From NCBI GenBank assembly GCA_963693635.1, contig CAVOBC010000335.1, positions 1 to 5,344 on the forward strand: 5,344 nucleotides of DNA, written 5' to 3'. A model generated the notes under the pieces. That model saw nothing but the letters and a program-made list of their open reading frames with translations. It ran no database searches and had not been told where the DNA came from. Positions within the stretch are counted from its first letter, which is position 1; every line of letters begins with the position of its first letter. This DNA is from CAVOBC01 sp963693635 (lineage in GTDB: Bacteria; Pseudomonadota; Gammaproteobacteria; Pseudomonadales; Azotimanducaceae). This document shows positions 1-5,344 of this stretch, piece by piece. Made by a program: the position numbers and the translations under genes.

Positions 1-626
1 AGCGCGGCGTCTACCGATCTGCTGGCGCGTGAAGAGCGCAACAAAGACCGGGACCGGGTGTTGCTGGACCGGTACGGCGTCATCTTCCGGGAACTCATCG
101 CACGGGAAGTCACGGCATTTACATGGCGTGAGCTCTTTCAGTCGCTGCGGCTGATGGAACTCAGCGGTGAGGTGATCGCGGCTATTTCTTCGCAGGGGTC
201 ATGGGTCTGCAGTTCGCATCTGCTGCGGCGTTGCGCCGCCTCGAACAAGCGCTGCCGGACGCCACGTTCTGGATCAATGCGACGGACCCGATTTCTCCCT
301 GCGAGCTCGGGCTCGAGGACCTGCGCGAGGGCCTCCCAAGGCGCGTCCCGGCAACCACCTGGCCTATGCCAACAACAAACTCGTGCTGACATCAGAACGA
401 AACGGCAAGACATTGACAATCCACTTGGCTGCAGACGATCCCGCCTTGCGACACATCTCGGCCTGCTCCGACAGCTGGGCAACCGCAGCTTTTGCCGCAA
501 CGGCAGATCATTGTCGAGTCCATCAACGGCATAGAAGCCGAACGCAGTCCGTACCTTGACGTTTTGCGGACTTTGTTTAACGTCGTTGTAGACTACAAGT
601 CCGTGTATTTGCAAAGGCGATTATAG
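1..626 (+). pseudogene. lhr: Lhr-like ATP-dependent DNA helicase, C-terminal part, disrupted by four apparent -1 frameshifts
   Basis: Lhr proteins are large superfamily 2 DNA helicases of nucleic acid repair; only the post-helicase C-terminal region lies in the window, and the ATPase motifs would be to the left. Read piecewise, the sequence gives a family-like tail: LLDRYGVIFRELI and WRELFQSLRLMELSGEV in frame 1 (to ~177), GYFFAGVMGLQFAS and FWINATDPISP in frame 3 (~180-350), NHLAYANNKLVLTSERNGK in frame 2 (~353-448), LGLLRQLGNRSF in frame 1 (~449-493), then QIIVESINGIEAERSPYLDV to DYKSVYLQRRL and TAG (624-626) in frame 3. Frame changes fall near 178-182, 349-352, 446-450 and 493-497, each explained by one missing G or C. 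No in-frame nonsense codon occurs along this path, so the damage is either very recent or a sequencing/assembly artefact. Identity is from recalled family patterns, not a search. Whether the gene is truly broken is uncertain. Confidence 0.75.
613..617 (+). promoter_or_regulatory. Ribosome binding site of the PRISE-like reductase
   Basis: AAAGG lies nine bases before the ATG at 627, inside the last codons of the helicase frame. It supports the start at 627 over the in-frame ATG at 645. Because the helicase TAG directly touches this ATG, re-initiation by terminating ribosomes may also contribute. Confidence 0.45.
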
Positions 627-1745
627 ATGGCCACCAACAACCCCATGGAACACTCTCGCGATTTGCTCGACGCACCCTTTGCGTCGGTGCTGGTTGCGGG
701 CGGGCGCGGCGTCGTCGGGCGCGCAGTCGTCGAACACGCCGTCGCGATGGGTGCAACCGTTGACGCAATTTCCCGCGGCAAACCCGACTTTGCAACCACC
801 GCGAACTTTCACAGTGTCGATTTAAGCGACCCGACGAGCGTCCAATCGCTAAGCGGTCTTGCCCCCGAGCACCTCGTCTACGCCGCCGTCAGCGAACTCC
901 CTGACTTACGTGCCGGTTGGCTCGATCCTGCCCAGATGGCAAAGAACGGCGCAATGTTGCGTCTCTTGTTCGATGCGATCGACACCAGCGCCCTGCGTCA
1001 TGTCACGATCCTGCAGGGAACCAAGGCCTACGGTGGGCACATCACTGGCAACATGCGCGTACCGGCGCGCGAGGATGAACCGCGGGTCGTGCACGAAAAT
1101 TTCTACTGGCTGCACGAGGACTTCATCCGCGAGCAACAGCGCGGCAAGGGCTGGCACTTTACTATCATGAGGCCACAGTTCGTCCTGGGAGACGTGATCG
1201 GCAGCAACATGAGCCTTGTCGCTGCACTCGGCGTTTACGCAACCCTGGCGAAGGCCTCCGGCGGCCCGCTGGACTTCCCCGGCCACCCCGACAACATTAC
1301 CGAGTGTGTGGACGCGCGCCTGCTGGCACGATGCATTGACTGGACCGCACGTAGTCCCGCCTGCCATAACGAAACCTACAACGTGACCAATGGCGACGTC
1401 ATCTCATGGCTTGATTTCTGGCCGACCCTGGCTGCCCAATGGGACATGCAGCCCGGCAGGACTGCCCCTGTGCGCCTTGCTTCGTCCATGGCCGCTTCAG
1501 CACAACGCTGGCGGGACATCGCGCGCCACCACCGGTTGCGCGAACCAGACATGGACCGACTGATCGGCGCGTCCTGGCACCTCGCATCATTCGCCTGGGC
1601 CAATCCCGCCACGCCAGGCAAGCCGTCGCTTGTCTCTACGATCAAGATAAGACAAGCCGGCTGGCACGATTGCCTGGCAACCGAACAGAACATCATCGAT
1701 CTGCTGCAGCGCATGCGCGATCAGAATTATCTACCCGCTCGCTAA
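627..1745 (+). CDS. NAD(P)-dependent SDR-fold reductase, progesterone 5-beta-reductase/iridoid synthase (PRISE)-like
   Basis: A 372-residue cytoplasmic atypical/extended SDR. The Rossmann dinucleotide motif VLVAGGRGVVG (residues 21-31) has the GxxGxxG glycines at 25, 28 and 31. S49-R50-G51-K52 after the second strand would suit NADPH rather than NADH. The hallmarks of the plant PRISE enone reductases are recognisable: LQGTKAYGG (129-137) with Lys133 at the family's catalytic lysine, EDEPRVVHENFYWLHED (149-165) with Tyr160 at the catalytic tyrosine position (the family's NFYY appears here as NFYW), MRPQFVLG (181-188), FPGH (217-220) and YNVTNGDVISWLDFW (251-265). PRISE enzymes reduce the C=C of enones such as progesterone or 8-oxogeranial with NADPH; the bacterial substrate is unknown. 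The start follows a usable ribosome site and touches the helicase stop codon. The last ten codons form the first unit of the downstream tandem repeat. A generic NAD-dependent epimerase is the alternative label. Confidence 0.85.
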   Translation: MATNNPMEHSRDLLDAPFASVLVAGGRGVVGRAVVEHAVAMGATVDAISRGKPDFATTANFHSVDLSDPTSVQSLSGLAPEHLVYAAVSELPDLRAGWLDPAQMAKNGAMLRLLFDAIDTSALRHVTILQGTKAYGGHITGNMRVPAREDEPRVVHENFYWLHEDFIREQQRGKGWHFTIMRPQFVLGDVIGSNMSLVAALGVYATLAKASGGPLDFPGHPDNITECVDARLLARCIDWTARSPACHNETYNVTNGDVISWLDFWPTLAAQWDMQPGRTAPVRLASSMAASAQRWRDIARHHRLREPDMDRLIGASWHLASFAWANPATPGKPSLVSTIKIRQAGWHDCLATEQNIIDLLQRMRDQNYLPAR

Positions 1746-1832
1746 AATCGCTATCAAAGCTATCTACCCCGTCGCCAAAATCACGATCAGAAATACCTAC
1801 CCGGTCGCTAAAATCTGCCCGGTCGCTAAAAT
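1717..1832 (+). repeat. In-frame tandem repeat array (3 x 33 bp plus an 18-bp partial unit) copying the 3' end of the reductase gene
   Basis: Three adjacent 33-bp units lie at 1717-1749, 1750-1782 and 1783-1815. By eye, units 1 and 3 match at 29/33 positions, 1 and 2 at 26/33, and 2 and 3 at 25/33. The 3' half of unit 3, CTACCCGGTCGCTAAAAT (1797-1814), is then repeated at 1815-1832 with 17/18 identity. Unit 1 contains the reductase's final codons and TAA (1743-1745). Both periods are multiples of three, so each copy repeats the ending in the same frame: LPAR-stop, LPRR-Gln (TAA replaced by CAA), LPGR-stop (TAA 1809-1811) and LPGR-stop (TAA 1827-1829). Repeated slippage or unequal exchange is the simplest origin. 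No function is evident, though the array fills nearly the whole spacer up to the next ribosome site. Confidence 0.92.
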
Positions 1833-1834
1833 AA

Positions 1835-1840
1835 AGGGGG
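1835..1840 (+). promoter_or_regulatory. Ribosome binding site of the histone-deacetylase-family gene
   Basis: AGGGGG, within a longer AAAGGGGG tract, lies three bases before the ATG at 1844. The core match is strong although the gap is short if pairing uses the 3' end of the tract. It supports the start at 1844; no other in-frame ATG before the conserved N-terminal segment has a comparable site. Confidence 0.6.
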
Positions 1841-1843
1841 CAC

Positions 1844-2758
1844 ATGCCCGCAGTGATCATCACGCACGCGGATTGCCTCGCTCACCATCAAGCCGGACAC
1901 GTCGAGCGTCCGGAGCGGCTGCAAGCGGTGCTCGAGCGTCTGCGCGCCTGCGGCCTCGCGCGCGAGATGGGTATGGTCGACGCCATTCCTGCTGACCGGG
2001 ACACGCTCGCAAGCGTACACCCCAGATCGCTCGTCGATCTGCTCTGCGACCAGGAACCGGACGACGGCATCGTCCATATCGACCCTGACACCTTCATATC
2101 AAAGGGCAGTATTCGCGCCGCGCAGCTCGCCGCTGGTGCCGGCACTCAAGCCGTCGATAAGATCCTCGCCGGTGACGCCGACCGCGTCTTCTGCGCGGTC
2201 CGGCCGCCAGGTCATCACGCCGAGCGTGCTCAGGCGATGGGATTTTGCCTCTTCAACAGTGTCGCCATCGCCGCCACCTATGCCCTAGAACAACCATCCA
2301 TCAATCGCGTCGCGATTCTGGACTTCGACGTCCATCATTGTAACGGCACGGTTGACCTGTTCCGGGACCGGCACGAGGTGCTCGTTTGCTCAAGCTTTCA
2401 GGATCACCACTATCCGGGCCGGTATCTCGATTTCACCAATGAACACATCATCAACACACCACTCGCTGCCGGGGCGGGCTCACGCGAGTTCCGGGACGGT
2501 ATCGAAACCAGTTGGCTGAGCGCCGTTCGTGACCACCGACCTGACCTCATTTTAGTGTCAGCCGGTTTCGACGCGCATGCGCGGGACCCGCTCGCGGAGA
2601 TAAACCTCGGCAACGAGGATTTCGCCTGGATCGGCGAATTGATCCGCGCGCTCGCCGATGAACTGACCGGCGGGCGAATCATTGCGACGCTCGAAGGTGG
2701 TTACGACCTCGCCGCGCTCGCAGACAGTGTCGAGCAGTTCCTTCCGACTCTTCGTTGA
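1844..2758 (+). CDS. Histone deacetylase family zinc hydrolase (bacterial class II-like deacetylase/deacylase)
   Basis: A 304-residue arginase/deacetylase-fold protein, about full length for single-domain bacterial members. In order: a start-proximal substrate-loop segment with HVERPERLQAV (19-29); RPPGHHAE (120-127) with the catalytic tandem His124-His125; GFCLFNSVAIAA (133-144); LDFDVHHCNGT (159-169) supplying zinc ligands Asp162 and His164; CSSFQDHHYPG (182-192); SAGFDAHARDPL (239-250) with the third zinc ligand Asp243; and EGGYD (284-288) with the transition-state tyrosine Tyr287. All expected catalytic residues are present, so it should be active. Family members hydrolyse acetyl or other acyl amides on lysines, polyamines or similar molecules, and AcuC relatives are linked to acetoin/acetyl-CoA metabolism; the sequence does not single out a substrate. 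There is no signal peptide or membrane segment. It lies 98 bp after the reductase on the same strand and ends 55 bp before a convergent gene. Confidence 0.95.
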   Translation: MPAVIITHADCLAHHQAGHVERPERLQAVLERLRACGLAREMGMVDAIPADRDTLASVHPRSLVDLLCDQEPDDGIVHIDPDTFISKGSIRAAQLAAGAGTQAVDKILAGDADRVFCAVRPPGHHAERAQAMGFCLFNSVAIAATYALEQPSINRVAILDFDVHHCNGTVDLFRDRHEVLVCSSFQDHHYPGRYLDFTNEHIINTPLAAGAGSREFRDGIETSWLSAVRDHRPDLILVSAGFDAHARDPLAEINLGNEDFAWIGELIRALADELTGGRIIATLEGGYDLAALADSVEQFLPTLR

Positions 2759-2764
2759 GGCGGG

Positions 2765-2790
2765 CATTCAGACGGGGCATTCAGACGGGG
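2765..2790. repeat. Perfect 13-bp tandem duplication in the convergent intergenic spacer
   Basis: CATTCAGACGGGG occurs twice in tandem at 2765-2777 and 2778-2790 with 13/13 identity. The next 13 bases (2791-2803) match at about 9 of 13 positions and may be an eroded third copy. The array lies in the 55-bp gap between two convergent stop codons. No T-tract or strong hairpin makes it an intrinsic terminator. Confidence 0.9.
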
Positions 2791-2813
2791 CGCTGAGACC
2801 GGGTTCAGAGGGC

Positions 2814-4565
2814 TCAGCCCCCATAGTCGCCGATATTGACCTCATCGATCTGAGCGGTCATCAGGTACTTGTCGGCATATTCCAGGAACACGCCGGAACT
2901 CAGGAACAGTCGGAACAAGTCGCCGTCCAGATGCTGATCCTTGACCATAAATGACATGATGCGAATACTGTCCGACAAGGTCTTGGGCGCTTTGTACGGG
3001 CGGTCGGCCGCCGTCAGCGCCTCAAACACATCTGCGATCGCCATGATGCGGGCAGGCACCGACATGGTCCCGCCCATGAGCTTCTTCGGATAGCCGGTGC
3101 CATCCATCTTCTCGTGGTGGCCGCCGGCTATTTCCGGCACATTCTCCAGATTCTTCGGGAACGGCAACTCTTCAAGCATCATGATCGTTTGCACGATGTG
3201 ATCGTTGATCTTGAATCGTTCCTCCTCGGTCAGCGTGCCGCGGCCGGGAATGCACAGATTGTAAATTTCGCCGCGGTTATACATGTGTTCCGGCACATTG
3301 ACCTGAAAACCATAGGGATTGTTTGGGTCTGCCGACTTGGGCACCAAGTGGTGTGCCAGGATGTGATCGGGTCGGTCGGCAAGCAAGGGATGCAGCGTAG
3401 GCAACGGTGTCTCGGGTTCACATTCTTTGCGGGAAAGCTCTTCGCGCGCGCAGCCGAGACGATCATTCAACGTCTGCAGCCACTGCCGTTTGGCGATCTC
3501 GTGCACACGCTCGATCGCAGATTCCTGCATGAACTCGCCGCCCTGATTGCACTCCGCGATGAACGCGAAGTCATCATCGATGGCCGCAAGAGTGTCGGTT
3601 AGCTGCCCACGGAGGGTCGCTTCATCGCCCCCCGCGATGATCTTGTTCAAACAATCGATCTCTGCCTCGCGCTTGACGACCTCGAAGCGGGTGCGAATCT
3701 CATGAATGCGGTCGTAGATGGTCTCAAGCCGTGTTGCCTTGTCCACTACGAATTCGGGCGTCGTCACCTTGCCGCAGTCATGCAGCCACGCGCCGATGTG
3801 CAACTCATACCATTCATCGTCGTCAAGATCGAAGCCCGCGAACGGGCCCGAGCTGACCTCACATGCCGCCTGGGCCAACATTTCGGTCAGGTCAGGCACG
3901 CGCTGGCAGTGACCCCCTGTATAGGGCGATTTCGCGTCAACCGCCGACGCCATGAGTTCGATGAACGAATCAAGGAGTTGCTTCTGTGTGTCAAGCAGAT
4001 TCTGGTTTTCGAGAGCGACCGCCGCTTGTGAAGCCAGCGCTTCAATCAGCGGCAGCGCCGAAAGATCAAACTCAGCATTCTCGTCAGTATCCGGCCGCTT
4101 GGCGTTTAACAGCTGAAAAACGCCGATGACCTCGCCGGCTCGGTTCTTGAGCGGAACCGTCAGTACTGAACGCGTGCGATAACCCGTCTGCTTGTCATAA
4201 TTCTTGGGACCCGAGAAATCGAAGCCTTCAGCTTCGTACGCGTCCTCGATGTTAATCGTCTCACCCGTGTTGGCGGCGTAGGCGACCATGTTCTGATAAT
4301 TCGGATCACCATCTTTGAACATCGGTACCGCTGGCACTTCCACTGGCACGCCGGTCGTCCCGCCGGCGGCGGTACCGAGGGTATCGTTGCGCACAATCTC
4401 GAACTGCAGCGTGTCATCACGCGTGCGAATGTACAGCGTTCCGGCGTCAGCATTTCCGATGTTCTTTGCCTCAAGGAGAATAGTCTCCATAAGGCGATCC
4501 GGGTTCTTCTCTGACGAAAGAGCGATACCAATGTCGATCAGCCGCTCAAAGGACGCTTGTTCCAT
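2814..4565 (-). CDS. GAF-domain HD-GYP phosphohydrolase (putative cyclic-di-GMP phosphodiesterase) with a large insertion in the catalytic domain
   Basis: A 583-residue cytoplasmic signalling protein without membrane segments. Residues ~7-190 form a GAF sensor domain (ends with SVLTVPLKNRAGEVIGVFQLLN, in two pieces at 133-142 and 143-154), followed by a short linker helix. The HD-GYP domain follows: YTGGHCQRV (215-223), LHDCGK (261-266) with the His262-Asp263 metal pair, NDH at 454-456, GGHHEKMDGTGYP (481-493) giving the complete HHExxDGxGYP signature, and IMAIADVFEALTAADRPYK (507-525). HD-GYP enzymes degrade cyclic-di-GMP to pGpG or GMP; all the usual metal and signature residues are present, so activity is expected. 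GAF domains often bind small ligands such as cyclic nucleotides, but the ligand cannot be read here. Between VDKATRL (274-280) and TLTEEER (444-450), segments that are nearly contiguous in typical HD-GYP proteins, lies an insertion of about 160 residues. The ATG at 4565-4563 has a good ribosome site. It lies 44 bp downstream of an SDR gene on the same strand. Confidence 0.93.
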   Translation of the reverse strand: MEQASFERLIDIGIALSSEKNPDRLMETILLEAKNIGNADAGTLYIRTRDDTLQFEIVRNDTLGTAAGGTTGVPVEVPAVPMFKDGDPNYQNMVAYAANTGETINIEDAYEAEGFDFSGPKNYDKQTGYRTRSVLTVPLKNRAGEVIGVFQLLNAKRPDTDENAEFDLSALPLIEALASQAAVALENQNLLDTQKQLLDSFIELMASAVDAKSPYTGGHCQRVPDLTEMLAQAACEVSSGPFAGFDLDDDEWYELHIGAWLHDCGKVTTPEFVVDKATRLETIYDRIHEIRTRFEVVKREAEIDCLNKIIAGGDEATLRGQLTDTLAAIDDDFAFIAECNQGGEFMQESAIERVHEIAKRQWLQTLNDRLGCAREELSRKECEPETPLPTLHPLLADRPDHILAHHLVPKSADPNNPYGFQVNVPEHMYNRGEIYNLCIPGRGTLTEEERFKINDHIVQTIMMLEELPFPKNLENVPEIAGGHHEKMDGTGYPKKLMGGTMSVPARIMAIADVFEALTAADRPYKAPKTLSDSIRIMSFMVKDQHLDGDLFRLFLSSGVFLEYADKYLMTAQIDEVNIGDYGG

Positions 4566-4571
4566 TCGAGA

Positions 4572-4579
4572 TCACCCCT
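4572..4579 (-). promoter_or_regulatory. Ribosome binding site of the GAF/HD-GYP gene
   Basis: On the minus strand AGGGGTGA lies six bases before the ATG at 4565-4563, a strong Shine-Dalgarno match at good distance. It fixes the start used here. Its distal bases touch the first unit of the adjacent 14-bp duplication. Confidence 0.65.
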
Positions 4580-4607
4580 GTCCAAAAAGGCTTGTCCAAA
4601 AAGGGCT
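4579..4607. repeat. 14-bp tandem duplication in the spacer upstream of the HD-GYP gene
   Basis: Read on the plus strand, TGTCCAAAAAGGCT (4579-4592) is followed directly by TGTCCAAAAAGGGCT (4593-4607), identical apart from one extra G in the second copy. It occupies most of the 44-bp gap between the SDR stop codon and the HD-GYP start. On the minus strand, which is the transcribed sense, each copy shows a T5 tract, but with no stable stem before it, so it does not look like a terminator. Confidence 0.88.
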
Positions 4608-4609
4608 CG

Positions 4610-5344
4610 CTATTGCCCACCGTTCACGTACAGTCGCTCGCCAGTGACGTACGCATTCGAATCGGAGACCAGAAAGCGTACCACATTGGCGATGTCCTCT
4701 GGCTGGCACACCCGACCAAATGGCATCGATGCATCCAGCTTGCGCATGTCGTCAATGCCCTGCGTTGCGCGCACCAGGCGCCGGCCCATCTCTGTGTCGA
4801 CAAGCCCGGGCGCAACGACGTTAACGCGGATACCATTGGCGCGTTCTTCCTTGTAAAGCGTCGCCGCGAGCGCTTCTTGCGCCGCCTTGCCCATGTTGTA
4901 AGGTGCACCGTTCGCGCCAAGGCCTTTGGTTGCGGCGCTGGATATCATGATAATATCCCCGCGGTCGCAGCCGCGCATACCGGGCAAAACGAGCTGACTG
5001 AGGTAGTGCGCGGCGAAGGCATGGGTCGCCACGACACGCTGTAATTCTTCAGGGTCCGTGTCCACAACGGACTTGCCTCGACTGGCGACCCCCGCGTTGT
5101 TGACCAGGATCGAGACCGGACCGAGGTCGCTCTCGATCTGGCGAACCATATCGCTGTCCTGATCAAACGATTCGACTGCGGCGCGGTAGGCGACCGCGCG
5201 ACGTCCCAACGCCTTTATCGCCTCAACGGTCTCGGCCGCAGCCGCCTCATCCCGTGCGAAATTTACAGCAATGTCGGCGCCGTCTTCGGCAAGTGCGAGG
5301 CTGATCGCACGTCCGATTCCACGTGATCCCCCCGTTACGAGTGC
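4610..5344 (-). CDS. Classical short-chain dehydrogenase/reductase, FabG-like, N-terminus cut by the window edge
   Basis: The frame is open from the right edge (5344) to the TAG at 4612-4610, giving 244 visible residues. Members of this family are ~245-255 long, so only a few N-terminal residues are missing; the TTG at 5209-5207 is internal, not the start. Numbered from the edge: the NADP-binding motif TGGSRGIG (4-11), NNAG (82-85), a catalytic-serine segment MISSAA with Ser136, and YNMGK with Tyr149 and Lys153. The Ser-Tyr spacing of 13 and Tyr-Lys spacing of 4 match the canonical active site. PGLVDTEM after the active site and the C-terminal YVNGGQ are also typical of classical SDRs. These enzymes reduce ketones or oxidise alcohols with NAD(P)H; 3-oxoacyl-ACP reductase and sugar or secondary-alcohol dehydrogenases share these motifs, so the substrate is unassigned. 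It lies directly upstream of the HD-GYP gene and may be co-transcribed with it. Confidence 0.93.
   Translation of the reverse strand, partial: ALVTGGSRGIGRAISLALAEDGADIAVNFARDEAAAAETVEAIKALGRRAVAYRAAVESFDQDSDMVRQIESDLGPVSILVNNAGVASRGKSVVDTDPEELQRVVATHAFAAHYLSQLVLPGMRGCDRGDIIMISSAATKGLGANGAPYNMGKAAQEALAATLYKEERANGIRVNVVAPGLVDTEMGRRLVRATQGIDDMRKLDASMPFGRVCQPEDIANVVRFLVSDSNAYVTGERLYVNGGQ

Noticed and set aside
556..584. TTGACG as a -35 box for a reductase promoter
   Set aside because: No acceptable -10 hexamer lies 16-18 bases downstream, and the bases encode conserved helicase residues (YLDVLR).
138..614. A 158-codon minus-strand open frame across the helicase remnant
   Set aside because: It is antisense to sequence that reads as Lhr C-terminus, has no recognisable motif and reflects high GC content.
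906..1367. A 153-codon minus-strand open frame inside the reductase gene
   Set aside because: The plus strand here carries the reductase's conserved motifs, and the antisense translation resembles no family I know.
1717..1832. CRISPR array or recombination attachment sites
   Set aside because: The units are directly adjacent with no unique spacers, are imperfect, include coding sequence and have no cas or integrase gene nearby.
1439..1834. A 131-codon plus-strand frame overlapping the reductase 3' end and running through the repeat array with a Ser/Lys/Arg-rich tail
   Set aside because: The first part is out of frame with the reductase coding sequence; the tail only reads the 33-bp repeat in another frame. 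No ribosome site supports it.
2792..2818. Inverted repeat GCTGAG/CTCAGC between the convergent genes as a shared terminator
   Set aside because: The stem is six base pairs with a 15-base loop, the right arm overlaps the HD-GYP stop codon, and neither strand has a T-tract after it.
3114..3602. A 162-codon plus-strand open frame opposite the HD-GYP gene
   Set aside because: It lies opposite well-conserved HD-GYP coding sequence, and its translation shows no domain signature.
5207..5209. TTG as the start of the SDR gene (199-residue product)
   Set aside because: The frame continues upstream to the window edge and encodes the essential TGGSRGIG cofactor motif, so the true start is at or beyond the edge.

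Overview
This is a compact, GC-rich bacterial chromosomal segment. The gene content (an Lhr-type helicase C-terminus, a GAF/HD-GYP phosphodiesterase, a bacterial histone-deacetylase-fold enzyme and two SDR-fold reductases) suits a Gram-negative proteobacterium, perhaps a gammaproteobacterium, but nothing in the sequence fixes the taxon. I see no rRNA, tRNA, CRISPR array, insertion sequence or phage gene.

Layout. Positions 1-626 (+) hold the C-terminal ~200 residues of an Lhr-like DNA helicase. It is readable only by changing frame four times, each time consistent with loss of one G or C from a short run. Its TAG stop directly abuts the ATG of a 372-residue NAD(P)H-dependent reductase (627-1745, +) resembling the progesterone 5-beta-reductase/iridoid synthase (PRISE) group of atypical SDRs. 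A 98-bp spacer follows, filled with a 33-bp tandem repeat that copies the 3' end of the reductase gene, including its stop codon. Next is a 304-residue histone-deacetylase-family zinc hydrolase (1844-2758, +). A 55-bp spacer containing a perfect 13-bp tandem duplication separates this from a convergent minus-strand pair: a 583-residue GAF + HD-GYP protein (4565-2814) with a ~160-residue insertion inside its catalytic domain and, upstream of it across a 44-bp spacer with a 14-bp tandem duplication, a FabG-like classical SDR that runs off the right edge (5344-4610).

How the parts fit. The three plus-strand genes are co-oriented and closely packed, so co-transcription is plausible. They do not form a recognisable pathway: one processes nucleic acid, one probably reduces an activated C=C or carbonyl, and one probably deacylates an acetylated small molecule or protein. 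The minus-strand pair may be a second transcription unit joining cyclic-di-GMP turnover with a metabolic SDR; this rests only on spacing.

The most unusual features are the clustered one-base losses in the helicase remnant, short tandem duplications in every one of the three intergenic spacers (one copying a stop codon in frame), and the interrupted HD-GYP domain. I did not find convincing evidence of a previously undescribed system such as a defence island, a new RNA or a mobile element.
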